Below, in pieces: positions 17,470-25,107 of a stretch of 64,000 nt of DNA. The stretch comes from JAAELZ01 sp965237485 (lineage in GTDB: Bacteria; Pseudomonadota; Gammaproteobacteria; Arenicellales; Poriferihabitantaceae), in the NCBI GenBank assembly GCA_965237485.1, contig CBDEFQ010000004.1:682001-746000 (forward strand), written 5' to 3'. Below the pieces are notes generated by a model, which saw nothing but the letters and a program-made list of their open reading frames with translations, was not told where the DNA came from and made no database searches. Position numbers and translations under genes: made by a program. Numbering within the stretch: position 1 is the first letter of the stretch; each line of letters opens with the position of its first letter.

Positions 17470-18417
17470 TCACTGATCCCCCGTGTCACCTTTCTTACCC
17501 TTAATACCTTGGTCACCCCTTGCACCTTTGTCACCCTGTGCGCCGGGGGGGCAATGAGAAAATTCTGATCCTGTTGGCGGGGATCCCCGTCCACCTTCCC
17601 CACCTTCCCCACCTTCCCCACCTTTCCCACCTTCCCCGCCTTCCGCACCTGGCCCGCCTTCCGCACCTGGCCCACCTGTTTGACCCTTGGGGCCTTGTTC
17701 GCCTTGTGCACCTTTGGCACCTGGTTCACCTTTAATACCAGGGGGGCACGTTGTAGTTGGGGTGGCGGTCGTTGTTGGCGTGAGTACGTCATCACCTGTT
17801 GCACCTTGGTTACCTCTCGGACCCTGACGACCTTTGTCACCCTTTTCACCTTTCTTACCCTTAATACCTGGGTCACCCTGTCCACCGAGGGGGCAATGAG
17901 AAAATTCTAATCCTACTGGCCGGCGTCCCGGTCCGCCTTCCCCACCTGGCTCGCCTTCCCCGCCTGGCCCGCCTTCCCCACCTGGCTTGCCTGGCTTGCC
18001 GTCCCCACCTCCCCCACCTCCCCCACTTACCCCGAAGCGTGTCCTACCTATCTGGCCTTTTTGACCCTTGGTGCCTTTTTGACCCACGGCGCCTTGTTGA
18101 CCCATGGTGCCTTTTTTGCCTTGTGCACCGTCGGCACCTGTTTCACCTTTAATACCAGGGGGGCACGTTGTAGCTGGGGCGGCAGTCGTTGTAGCTGGGG
18201 CGGCAGTCGTTGTAGCTGGGGCGGCAGTCGTTGTAACGCTCGATTGTGCATGCGCGGGGAGAATTACGCTGGAGATAATAGGTTTACTCCACTCCGTTGC
18301 ACCCGCCCCACCTAACACAGCGATACTGGCTATCGATCTTCGCTTGCTAATTTTTTCAGTGTCTGATTGCTTTACATCTGACCCGCTATCTTTCATGTTT
18401 TCGATTGTTTTTTTCAT
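17470..18417 (-). CDS. Secreted collagen-like repeat protein
   Basis: The 315 residues start with a charged stretch and a signal-like segment, KRRSIASIAVLGGAGATEW, then SKPIISSVILPAHA before a likely cleavage site. Thr/Ala/Pro repeats (TTTAAPA, three times) follow, then long Gly-X-Y tracts such as GKKGEKGDKGRQGPRG. Two modules repeat: each begins TTCPPGIKGE, runs through G-X-Y, then GG/EGG tracts, and ends with EFSHCP plus QGD and KGKKG. Each module keeps two cysteines. Collagen-like bacterial proteins form surface triple helices or fibres; the role here is unknown. It is the only non-transposase cargo gene of the composite transposon. Confidence 0.85.
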   Translation of the reverse strand: MKKTIENMKDSGSDVKQSDTEKISKRRSIASIAVLGGAGATEWSKPIISSVILPAHAQSSVTTTAAPATTTAAPATTTAAPATTCPPGIKGETGADGAQGKKGTMGQQGAVGQKGTKGQKGQIGRTRFGVSGGGGGGGDGKPGKPGGEGGPGGEGEPGGEGGPGRRPVGLEFSHCPLGGQGDPGIKGKKGEKGDKGRQGPRGNQGATGDDVLTPTTTATPTTTCPPGIKGEPGAKGAQGEQGPKGQTGGPGAEGGPGAEGGEGGKGGEGGEGGEGGRGSPPTGSEFSHCPPGAQGDKGARGDQGIKGKKGDTGDQ

Positions 18418-18540
18418 AACCCGCCAAATTTTCCTTATTAACCTTAACCTGCTCCAAATTACAACAAATATTACACTATACCCGTCTAAATATAAAGAGC
18501 TATATTTTACCAGGGCAATCGCATTATCGCATTATCGCAT

Positions 18541-18555
18541 TATAAATCATTGGCA
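18541..18555. repeat. 15-bp target duplication of ISNCY element, left copy
   Basis: TATAAATCATTGGCA occurs here and again at 19943-19957, immediately outside the two ends of the ISNCY element. Both ends read TGTTA inward. Long duplications are typical of the IS1202-like ISNCY group. Confidence 0.88.
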
Positions 18556-19942
18556 TGTTACGAGTAAATTATCTGTCCTGATAATTAGCAAATAAACTGT
18601 CCGGATTTATCCTCCTCCCTTTTGGGAAGTGAGATGAGCCAGATAGTATTTCTAAATAAGGTAAAACAGATGAGATTTGAAGAAGCATATGAAGGTTATC
18701 AAGCTAAACGACTATCACCAGCGGATGCTGCCACAATACTGGGTGTTTGTGATCGAAGTTTTCGTAGGTACATTAATAAGTACGAAGAATCAGGATTGGA
18801 TGGGCTGTTAGATCAGCGACTCGGTCAGCCCTCACACAGGCGGGCACCCGTAGACGAAATGATCAAGCTACAAGACCTATACTCAACACGCTATCAAGGC
18901 TGGAATGTGCGCCACTTCCATACATGGTATCAACGCGAGCACCAAGGTAAGCGTAGCTACAGTTGGGTTAAGAATAAGCTACAAAGCGCAGACCTGGTGC
19001 GTAAATCTAAAACACGCGGCCCTCACCGCATTAAACGTCTACCTGGTGCCTTGCCAGGTATGATGATTCACCAGGATGGCAGTACTCACCAATGGGTACC
19101 TGATGTGTCTTGGGACTTAATCGTCACCCTGGATGATGCCACCAATAAGCATTATTCCATGCGCTTTGTCGAAGAGGAAGGCACGCACAGCAGCTTGCTT
19201 GGGGTTAAAGATGTACTTAAGGTGAAGGGGCTATTCTGTTCGTTTTACTCTGACCGAGGCAGCCACTATTGGCATACGCCTGAGGCTGGCGGCAAGGTGG
19301 ATAAGAATGGCCCAACTCAATTTGGGTTGGCGATGAAGAGATTAGGCATTGGCATGATAGCGGCTTATTCTCCTGAAGCCAGAGGCCGTTCCGAACGTGC
19401 GTTTGGCACACACCAAGGGCGATTACCGAACGAGCTTGCGTTGATGGGTATCACTGGCATGCAAGCGGCTAATAAATACCTTAGAGATCATTATATGCCC
19501 AGACACAATAAAGAATTCAGTCATCCAGCTAGAGAGCAAGGCAGCGCCTTTGTGCCGCTTGCGGGCATCGATCTTGACGATTATCTATGCGAACAGTACG
19601 AGCGTGTGGTGGGTAAAGACAACAGCGTACAGTTTGAGACGCTGTCTCTGCAGCTACCTAAAGATCAACACCGCTATCATTACGTCAAAGCTAAAGTAAA
19701 AGTATCGCGCCACCTTGATGGCTCATTGTCGATTGATCATGGCCCAAAGCGATTAGGCCGATACACAGCCGATGGAATACTGGTGCAACAAAAACAGATT
19801 AAGAGCAAAGTTGCGTAACCGGGCTTCGCAATTTGCCGCCGATGAATTCATTACGGGCTACGCCCTTCACTCATTCATCGGCAATAACTAAAGCGGACAG
19901 ACTATGTGTTAATAATCCGGACAGTTCTATTTACTTCTAACA
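18556..19942 (+). mobile_element. ISNCY (IS1202-like) insertion sequence
   Basis: The ends are imperfect inverted repeats of about 50 bases. Both start TGTTA, contain AGTAAAT, and carry two CTGTCC boxes about 27 bases apart. A 15-bp direct repeat flanks the element. It holds one transposase gene that looks intact. It landed in the last codons of an ISAs1 transposase. Confidence 0.88.
18634..19818 (+). CDS. ISNCY-family transposase
   Basis: The protein begins MSQIVFLNKVKQ with a helix-turn-helix (LSPADAATILGVCDRSFRRYINKYEESGLDGLLD). A DDE core follows: IHQDGSTHQWVPD, then IVTLDDATNKHYSM, FYSDRGSHYWHTPEAGGKVD with the second Asp, and AYSPEARGRSERAFGTHQ with the Glu. This is the IS1202-type ISNCY signature. 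The ATG at 18634 has GGGAAGTGAG just upstream and is preferred to a TTG at 18622. The full length of about 394 residues suggests it may be active. Confidence 0.9.
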   Translation: MSQIVFLNKVKQMRFEEAYEGYQAKRLSPADAATILGVCDRSFRRYINKYEESGLDGLLDQRLGQPSHRRAPVDEMIKLQDLYSTRYQGWNVRHFHTWYQREHQGKRSYSWVKNKLQSADLVRKSKTRGPHRIKRLPGALPGMMIHQDGSTHQWVPDVSWDLIVTLDDATNKHYSMRFVEEEGTHSSLLGVKDVLKVKGLFCSFYSDRGSHYWHTPEAGGKVDKNGPTQFGLAMKRLGIGMIAAYSPEARGRSERAFGTHQGRLPNELALMGITGMQAANKYLRDHYMPRHNKEFSHPAREQGSAFVPLAGIDLDDYLCEQYERVVGKDNSVQFETLSLQLPKDQHRYHYVKAKVKVSRHLDGSLSIDHGPKRLGRYTADGILVQQKQIKSKVA

Positions 19943-21078
19943 TATAAATCATTGGCATTGAGCACCTTGCACATGAAGGCGAAGTCCCAGCCAGCCTTGC
20001 GCCGTTTCGCTTTCATGCTCAGTTTTGAAGGTTCCTGTTTCAACATGTTCAATGCCATACGACGAATGATAGCAAAGTTCTGAGCAGCATGACCTTCACG
20101 CACTCGACTCTGCTCTTCGTTGAAGCTCACATCTAACACCCAGTGCAGTTGATTTCCTATCCGCCAATGCTGGCGTACAGCTCGTGCAAAGTGTTGGGCA
20201 TTTGCTTGCCTTGAGCTGATATAAAACCGTCGCTCTATCGACTCTTTGCCATCAATATGTCGGTGTGACTCAACCACTCCAATACTGTGTAAGTCAGGCC
20301 AATGGGGATGCCGCTCTCGCAGCCACTCAATATCATCACTCACCCAGTGGCGGCGCTCCTCAACACGCCCGTGACCTTGGTCGTGTGTTTCATAGTAACC
20401 GTGTTTTGTTTCAGCCGCTTTGGCTAACTCAGACTCCCAATAAACAACCACATCTTCGTGTAAGTTGCCTTGATTGCCCTTAAGCACCAGAACGTAATCT
20501 GCCTGTTGATCTCGAATACTCTTGGCGATGTCTTTTTGGCAACCCATGGCATCAATCGTTACGGTGCTTCCAGCAAGTTGTAATTGCTTAACCAGCTCAG
20601 GAATTACCTTGATTTCATTGCTATGGTCTTCGGTCTTTATCTGCCCTAGCATCAGCCCCTGATCAGTCGCATACGCACTCACTAAGTGGAGCATGACGCG
20701 TTGCTTATTGCGGTTATGTGAGCGGCGTAAGCTCTTACCATCAATCGCCACAATCTGTTCACCTTCAACCCGCATTAGACTTTGTGCCCACTGGATAAAA
20801 CAGCGTTCAAATTCAAGCGCATTCAACAAGCTAAAGACACGACCGATTGTATCGTGAGAAGGCAAACCATTGGGGAGTTTGAGTAGGGCTTTAAGCTCTG
20901 ACTCTCTACTCTTGCCAAATAGTTCAACCTCCGTCCAACTTTCAGCTCCGCACAAGACCGCAAGAACCGTTAACAACAAAATATCGCTAAGATCGTGGCG
21001 ACGGCATCGTTCAACTCTCGGATCTGTGAGTGAGTCAAAATGAACTAGAAAATCGTCAAAAAAAGAGGCACTATCCAT
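19927..21078 (-). CDS. ISAs1-family transposase with altered C-terminus
   Basis: The protein has the DDE_Tnp_ISAs1 plan: an N-terminal DUF4372-like part with LVHFDSLTDPRVERCRRHDL, VAIDGKSLRRSHNRNK near residue 110, VTIDAMGCQKDIAKSI, VLVLKGNQGNLHEDV and a C-terminal HWRIGNQLHWVLDVSFNEEQSR. The start at 21078 has GGAG seven bases upstream. The ISNCY insertion lies at its last codons: the native end would be NANDL followed by TAA, but the frame now runs into the ISNCY end as YVRSK. The change is small, so activity may persist if termini exist. Confidence 0.88.
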   Translation of the reverse strand: MDSASFFDDFLVHFDSLTDPRVERCRRHDLSDILLLTVLAVLCGAESWTEVELFGKSRESELKALLKLPNGLPSHDTIGRVFSLLNALEFERCFIQWAQSLMRVEGEQIVAIDGKSLRRSHNRNKQRVMLHLVSAYATDQGLMLGQIKTEDHSNEIKVIPELVKQLQLAGSTVTIDAMGCQKDIAKSIRDQQADYVLVLKGNQGNLHEDVVVYWESELAKAAETKHGYYETHDQGHGRVEERRHWVSDDIEWLRERHPHWPDLHSIGVVESHRHIDGKESIERRFYISSRQANAQHFARAVRQHWRIGNQLHWVLDVSFNEEQSRVREGHAAQNFAIIRRMALNMLKQEPSKLSMKAKRRKAGWDFAFMCKVLNANDLYVRSK

Positions 21079-21140
21079 GAAATTCTCCAAGTAGTTGTAC
21101 TTGGGTAAAGAATTATCCCTTAAAATCACCTAACATGGTT

Positions 21141-21509
21141 GTAACTTCTCAATAACCCGTGGCAAAGCTGGCGCGTTCCATAATGATATCTGGCAGAGGA
21201 TCAATATGTTGCTCACCGATACCAAGTCGATGGGGCAGGTAGTGCCAGAACGATATATCCAGTTTTCGGCAGGTCTTTTTCAAACTCGCAAACGTGTCCC
21301 GACACTGCTGGCCAGCATCGCTGCGGGTGGAGCCACTCACTTTTCGTTTTTTCACGTAATCGCGAATGTCTGTTTCACTGCCATTCAACCACCCTGGAAC
21401 TCAACCTAAATCGAGTCACTCGACCACGTTGAATTACCTTCCTTTTAGCGTAAAACCCTGCCAAGAAATATTTTTTTATTTTACCTGCCACGGGTTATTG
21501 AGAAGTTAC
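21141..21509 (-). mobile_element. IS66-family element, internally deleted copy 2
   Basis: This 369-base derivative is in the opposite orientation to copy 1. Its outer end at 21509 is the IS66 left terminus. Reading inward, about 120 bases of the 5' region end at CCAGGGTGGTTG and are fused directly to AATGGCAGTGAAACAG of the transposase 3' end. The frame at 21149-21388 codes the TnpC C-terminus with SETDIRDYVKKRK, but the rest is gone. Confidence 0.88.
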
Positions 21510-21876
21510 CCGCAGAAGTAATAAACCCTTTAAACCATAGCGTTTTAAGTGAAACTGCGGTAGCAGAACTAGGTTTTTCTATGCTGTCGGCCCCAGCTTT
21601 TTGCAGCATTGTAAATCCCAACCATAATAGATACACAACACCTAGCCATTTGATAATCGTTATTGCGTATCCCGACGCTGCTAATATCGCCGCTAGGCCA
21701 AAACCCGCAGCAAGCATTTGCAAAGCGTTTGCAGTCAAATCACCACACGCGGTGGCCAGTGATTTTCTAAATCCATGCGAAGCACTATTGGACAGCATTA
21801 AAAGCTGACTGAGACCAGGCGTGCTCATCAAAACGAGCACAGTTGCCACATAGAATAACCAACTTTCAAGTGTCAT
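21510..21876 (-). pseudogene. LysE/RhtB exporter, N-terminal fragment
   Basis: The ATG at 21876 opens a frame typical of LysE/RhtB exporters: MTLESWLFYVATVLVLMSTPG, then a long membrane segment and IIKWLGVVYLLWLGFTMLQKAG. These exporters remove amino acids or homoserine lactones. After GFITSA the frame enters the composite transposon. The remainder is at 15896-16165. The gene is inactive. Confidence 0.88.
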
Positions 21877-22022
21877 GGCTTTTAGTCAAGTTTGCAAAGG
21901 ACTATCTATTATGAGTGCTTTTGCCAGATTGAAAGGTAATGAATACGAGTTTGTTGCTCAATTCCGTCATTAGCAAAAATCGCCATGCAAGCGGAGCAGC
22001 CTCGATAATGGGGTCCATTAAT

Positions 22023-22184
22023 CCTAGATAAATCAGTTAAAACACGAAAGTCCATGCAAGCTCTTGATGCACCTAGCAAAATCAAAAAAACCTTATCACC
22101 AATAAGGTGACCGCGACTTTTTTGATTTCACTATGCACTTCAATTGCTTACATGACTTTTCCGCGTTTAACTGATTTATCTAGG
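22023..22184. mobile_element. 162-bp hairpin MITE, copy A
   Basis: The termini are inverted repeats starting CCTAGATAAATCAGTTAAA. The 5-bp direct repeat TTAAT flanks both ends. The interior is also a long imperfect palindrome, with ATCAAAAAA opposite TTTTTTTGAT, so the whole element can fold into one hairpin. A second copy in the other orientation lies at 60233-60395. It has no coding capacity. The remaining DNA of 21877-22246 shows no gene. Confidence 0.85.
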
Positions 22185-22246
22185 TTAATGGACTCATGGA
22201 TTAGCCGAGTTAAGTGGCTTTGAAGTTAGTGTTCAGAAAAGAACCT

Positions 22247-22981
22247 TTACGGCAAACTCAACTTTGCCATTCTACCACCGTCTACGGTAATCACTTGTCC
22301 TGTCACAAAACTGGCATCATCTGAAGCTAGCCAACAAACTAACTTCGCGACCTCTTGAGGCTTCCCCGTGCGCTTTAATGGGTGCATGCCACCAATTTGC
22401 TCTCTAAATGCCTTAGGGTTCGGCATAGCCTTGATAAAATCTTGGTTTAGGTCCGTATCAATCCAGCCCGGTGCTACCGCGTTGCAACGCACACCATCGG
22501 CACCGCTATCAACAGCGATGGCTCTGGTCAGCGCATGTAACCCGCCTTTCGAGGCGCAATAAGCGACGTGCTTTGGATTGGCACCTAAGCCTTCAATAGA
22601 ACCGATATTAACTATCGCTCCTTTAGATTTGATCAAGCTCGGCATTGCGTGTTTGATTAACACAAATGGTGCAGTCAAATTAACCGAGAGGCTGCGTTGC
22701 CAGTCTATGAGCGGCATATCCACTACCGTGTCTTCGAGCATCATCCCTGCGTTGTTTATTAGCACGTCGATGCGGCCGTATCTCTCTAGCGTAGTGTTTA
22801 TAAGCATCTCACACTCCTCTGGCTGAGCGAGATCAACCTTACACCAATCACCAATATTGCTCTTGCTACGCTGCCCAACTATCACTCGTGCGCCCTGCGC
22901 TATAAATTGCTTGGTAATCGCCTCGCCGATTCCGCTACCGCCACCGGTCACAATGACGACTTTATTTTGAAATGACGCCAT
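22247..22981 (-). CDS. SDR-family oxidoreductase
   Basis: The protein has the classical short-chain dehydrogenase layout: VVIVTGGGSGIGEAI at the N-terminus for NAD(P) binding, INNAGMM near residue 80, the catalytic Ser in VNIGSIEG and YCASKGG with the YxxxK pair, and a C-terminus SFVTGQVITVDGG. A longer frame starts at 23005 but overlaps the upstream gene; the ATG at 22981 lies 5 bases after its stop and fits the family start. The substrate is unknown. It closes a five-gene catabolic string that begins with the DapA-like gene. Confidence 0.85.
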   Translation of the reverse strand: MASFQNKVVIVTGGGSGIGEAITKQFIAQGARVIVGQRSKSNIGDWCKVDLAQPEECEMLINTTLERYGRIDVLINNAGMMLEDTVVDMPLIDWQRSLSVNLTAPFVLIKHAMPSLIKSKGAIVNIGSIEGLGANPKHVAYCASKGGLHALTRAIAVDSGADGVRCNAVAPGWIDTDLNQDFIKAMPNPKAFREQIGGMHPLKRTGKPQEVAKLVCWLASDDASFVTGQVITVDGGRMAKLSLP

Positions 22982-22985
22982 TGAA

Positions 22986-23753
22986 CTAAAAAACGGCCTT
23001 ACCACCGTTTACTTCTACTGTTGTGCCGGTAATATAACGCGCTTGATCAGATGCCAGATAACAAATCACTTCAGCAATCTCATCAGGCTCTGCAACGTGA
23101 CCAATCGGCACCGTTTTACCCAATTCGCTAATTGCAGTATCGGGATCAAAACCGCGTTTTTCAAAGCCACTACGTAACATGGGGGTGTTTACTTCATTAG
23201 GGCAAACGGCATTGACGCGAACGCCGGCTCGGGCATGATCGCGACCTAAACACTTTGATAGCGTCGCGACGGCCGCCTTAGAGGTGCAATAAATTACGTG
23301 GTCAGGGCCGGGGTATAAGCCCCAACAAGATGCCGTGTTTACTATCGCGCCTCCGCCCTGCTCTTGCATTATCGCAATCGTGCTGCGACAAACTCGAAAT
23401 ACCGCCTCCACATTTATTTGCATCGAACGTTCCCAGTCTTCATCAGTAGAATTTAGAACATTACCGCGGGTGATAATTCCAGCGTTATTAATTACTATGT
23501 CCAGACGTCCAGTCAATTGTTTTGCTTGTTCTGGTAAAGCATCACAAAAATTTTTGTCCCTTAGGTCCCCAACGATGCAATGCACTGTTGCCCCCTGTTG
23601 CTCAACAATTTGTCGAACCTCTTGTAACTTTTGTTCATCTGCGTCGGTTGCGACTATAGTTGCACCCTGCGCGGCCAGTTGTTTGGCAACGCTTTGACCA
23701 ATGCCTCCGCCCGCACCCGTAATTAGCGCGATTTCATTTGCAAACATTTTCAC
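22986..23753 (-). CDS. SDR-family oxidoreductase
   Basis: The 255-residue protein has ALITGAGGGIGQSVAKQL for cofactor binding, NNAGIITRG, VNTASCWG with the catalytic Ser, and YCTSKAA with Tyr and Lys. The C-terminus reads ITGTTVEVNGG. It resembles 3-oxoacyl-ACP reductase-like SDRs used in many catabolic operons, so no substrate is assigned. It lies 8 bases after the FAD oxidoreductase gene and just before a second SDR, suggesting one operon. Confidence 0.87.
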   Translation of the reverse strand: MKMFANEIALITGAGGGIGQSVAKQLAAQGATIVATDADEQKLQEVRQIVEQQGATVHCIVGDLRDKNFCDALPEQAKQLTGRLDIVINNAGIITRGNVLNSTDEDWERSMQINVEAVFRVCRSTIAIMQEQGGGAIVNTASCWGLYPGPDHVIYCTSKAAVATLSKCLGRDHARAGVRVNAVCPNEVNTPMLRSGFEKRGFDPDTAISELGKTVPIGHVAEPDEIAEVICYLASDQARYITGTTVEVNGGKAVF

Positions 23754-23761
23754 TTTATCAT

Positions 23762-25084
23762 CTATAAATCCAAACCCACCCTACGCTGCCCCCACCACAT
23801 ATGGGCTTTCGCGCCAACACTCATAAAGGGTTCTGGCACAATACGCTTTGGTTTGTCCTGATTCAGTAGCGTCGTCAAACTATCACTGCTAATACCATAG
23901 GCGTGTTCAGCAATTAACTTTCCTGCAAGGGTTCCCTCGCTTAGTCCTAAGCCGTTATGGCAACCCGCCACATACACACCTTTTTCGATCTCGCCAAAAG
24001 CAGTCACAGAATTAAGTGATAGACACAAAGCACCTGCCCAGTGATATTCCATTTGAACCTCATTAAGCATTGGAAATCTCGCCTTAAACGAGCGCATATG
24101 GCGCTGCTTACTGCGCTTATTGGCCTTGGTGCTAGCGCATTGCGACGGTGTATAAGATATATGGTTTCGAACTACAATTCGATCACCATGACGGCGCACC
24201 GTGCTGCCCATCGGCAGCGCAGGAATTACGCCCCAATATTCTTGCCCACCAAGTAAAGACTGCTCTTGTTGAGTTAGCTTACGCGTCATGCTCGCGAATA
24301 AATGTATGTGTACTAAACGCTTTTGATATAAGCCAAAAGACTCGAGGTGGCCATTATTAGCAAGCAAAAGCTTGTTGCAACGAATTGACCCTTTAGGCGT
24401 ATTCACTAGATGGTGTTCACCCGTTTTAACATGCACCGCTGGGGTGTTTTCATATAATCTAATTCGATCGTCTAAACCATCGGCCAGACCACGTATATAA
24501 GCTGCGGGCTGGACCAACACACAGCCTGGGGTGAACAGTCCGCCAATATAATAATTGGTTCCAGTCACGCTTTTCATCTCGGACTGTTTTAACACAGTAT
24601 AGTCTTCACTCAATGCATTTAGTTGCTGCCCAAATTTACCCAGATTGGCTACGCCCGATTCGTTTGCTGCGCCGTGATACTTTCCAACGCAGTTGAAATG
24701 CGCTTCAAAACCAAACTCTTGTGCAGCGCTAGCAGCAAACTCAATGGCTTCACGATTCATTCTAATTTTGATTTTATCCTTGTCGACTCCTCCAGTGTAA
24801 TCCTCGCTTTGCACATCGTGGGGAAGGTCGATCATAAAACCTGAATTGCGCCCCGCAGCGCCCCAAGCAATAGACTGCGCATCAATCACGGTGATGGTTT
24901 CATCGCTTAGCTGGCTCAAGCGATAAACTGCAGACAGCCCAGCAAAGCCACCGCCAATAATCAGCCAGTCGCTATCAATATCTTTGTCAAGCGGCGCGGA
25001 CGGTTTGCGCTCGGGCAATATTCCAAACCAACCCGGCGTGGCTGGATCATTTGGAGTTCGTTTTGCTTTTAAGTCTAATGCCAT
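23762..25084 (-). CDS. FAD-dependent oxidoreductase (DAO family)
   Basis: The 440-residue protein has the Rossmann dinucleotide loop WLIIGGGFAGLSAVYRL near residue 40 and WGAAGRNSGFMIDLPH near 73. The C-terminal GVYVAGCHNGLGLSEG completes the FAD site. It resembles D-amino-acid-oxidase-fold enzymes such as PuuB and sarcosine or hydroxyproline oxidases, which oxidise a C-N bond. With DapA-like and semialdehyde dehydrogenase neighbours, oxidation of an amino or imino acid is the likely job. The exact substrate is not known. No signal peptide is seen. Confidence 0.8.
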   Translation of the reverse strand: MALDLKAKRTPNDPATPGWFGILPERKPSAPLDKDIDSDWLIIGGGFAGLSAVYRLSQLSDETITVIDAQSIAWGAAGRNSGFMIDLPHDVQSEDYTGGVDKDKIKIRMNREAIEFAASAAQEFGFEAHFNCVGKYHGAANESGVANLGKFGQQLNALSEDYTVLKQSEMKSVTGTNYYIGGLFTPGCVLVQPAAYIRGLADGLDDRIRLYENTPAVHVKTGEHHLVNTPKGSIRCNKLLLANNGHLESFGLYQKRLVHIHLFASMTRKLTQQEQSLLGGQEYWGVIPALPMGSTVRRHGDRIVVRNHISYTPSQCASTKANKRSKQRHMRSFKARFPMLNEVQMEYHWAGALCLSLNSVTAFGEIEKGVYVAGCHNGLGLSEGTLAGKLIAEHAYGISSDSLTTLLNQDKPKRIVPEPFMSVGAKAHMWWGQRRVGLDL

Positions 25085-25107
25085 TGTGCAGCAAGCTATT
25101 GGAATTA

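Larger units (their letters stand above)
18511..21140 (-). mobile_element. ISAs1-family element, 3' end intact, 5' end cut
   Basis: The 3' terminus is CAGGGCAATCGCATTATC at 18511 (plus-strand reading), with the GCATTATC unit repeated. The element runs on the minus strand, is interrupted at 18556-19942 by an ISNCY element, and stops at the IS66 end at 21141. No matching CAGGG terminus is visible there, so the 5' end was probably removed. The boundary at 21140 is set by the IS66 sequence, not by an ISAs1 terminus. Confidence 0.65.
16166..21509. mobile_element. Composite transposon bounded by two deleted IS66 copies
   Basis: Both outer ends carry the same IS66 left terminus, beginning GTAACTTCTCAATAACCC, in inverted orientation. 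One matching octamer flanks the whole unit. Between the IS66 derivatives lie a collagen-like gene and an ISAs1 element hit by an ISNCY element. Neither IS66 derivative has an intact transposase, so movement must have used a transposase in trans, perhaps from a copy elsewhere. It splits a LysE exporter gene. Confidence 0.85.

Noticed and set aside
18511..18541. Tandem GCATTATC repeats as a CRISPR or iteron array
   Set aside because: There are only about three short units with no spacers. They lie at the terminus of the ISAs1 element and are part of its end.
17451..18595. Several long frames on both strands across the collagen-like gene
   Set aside because: They arise from the repetitive G-X-Y codons read in other frames. 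Only the 315-residue minus-strand frame has a signal sequence, cysteine modules and true Gly at every third position.
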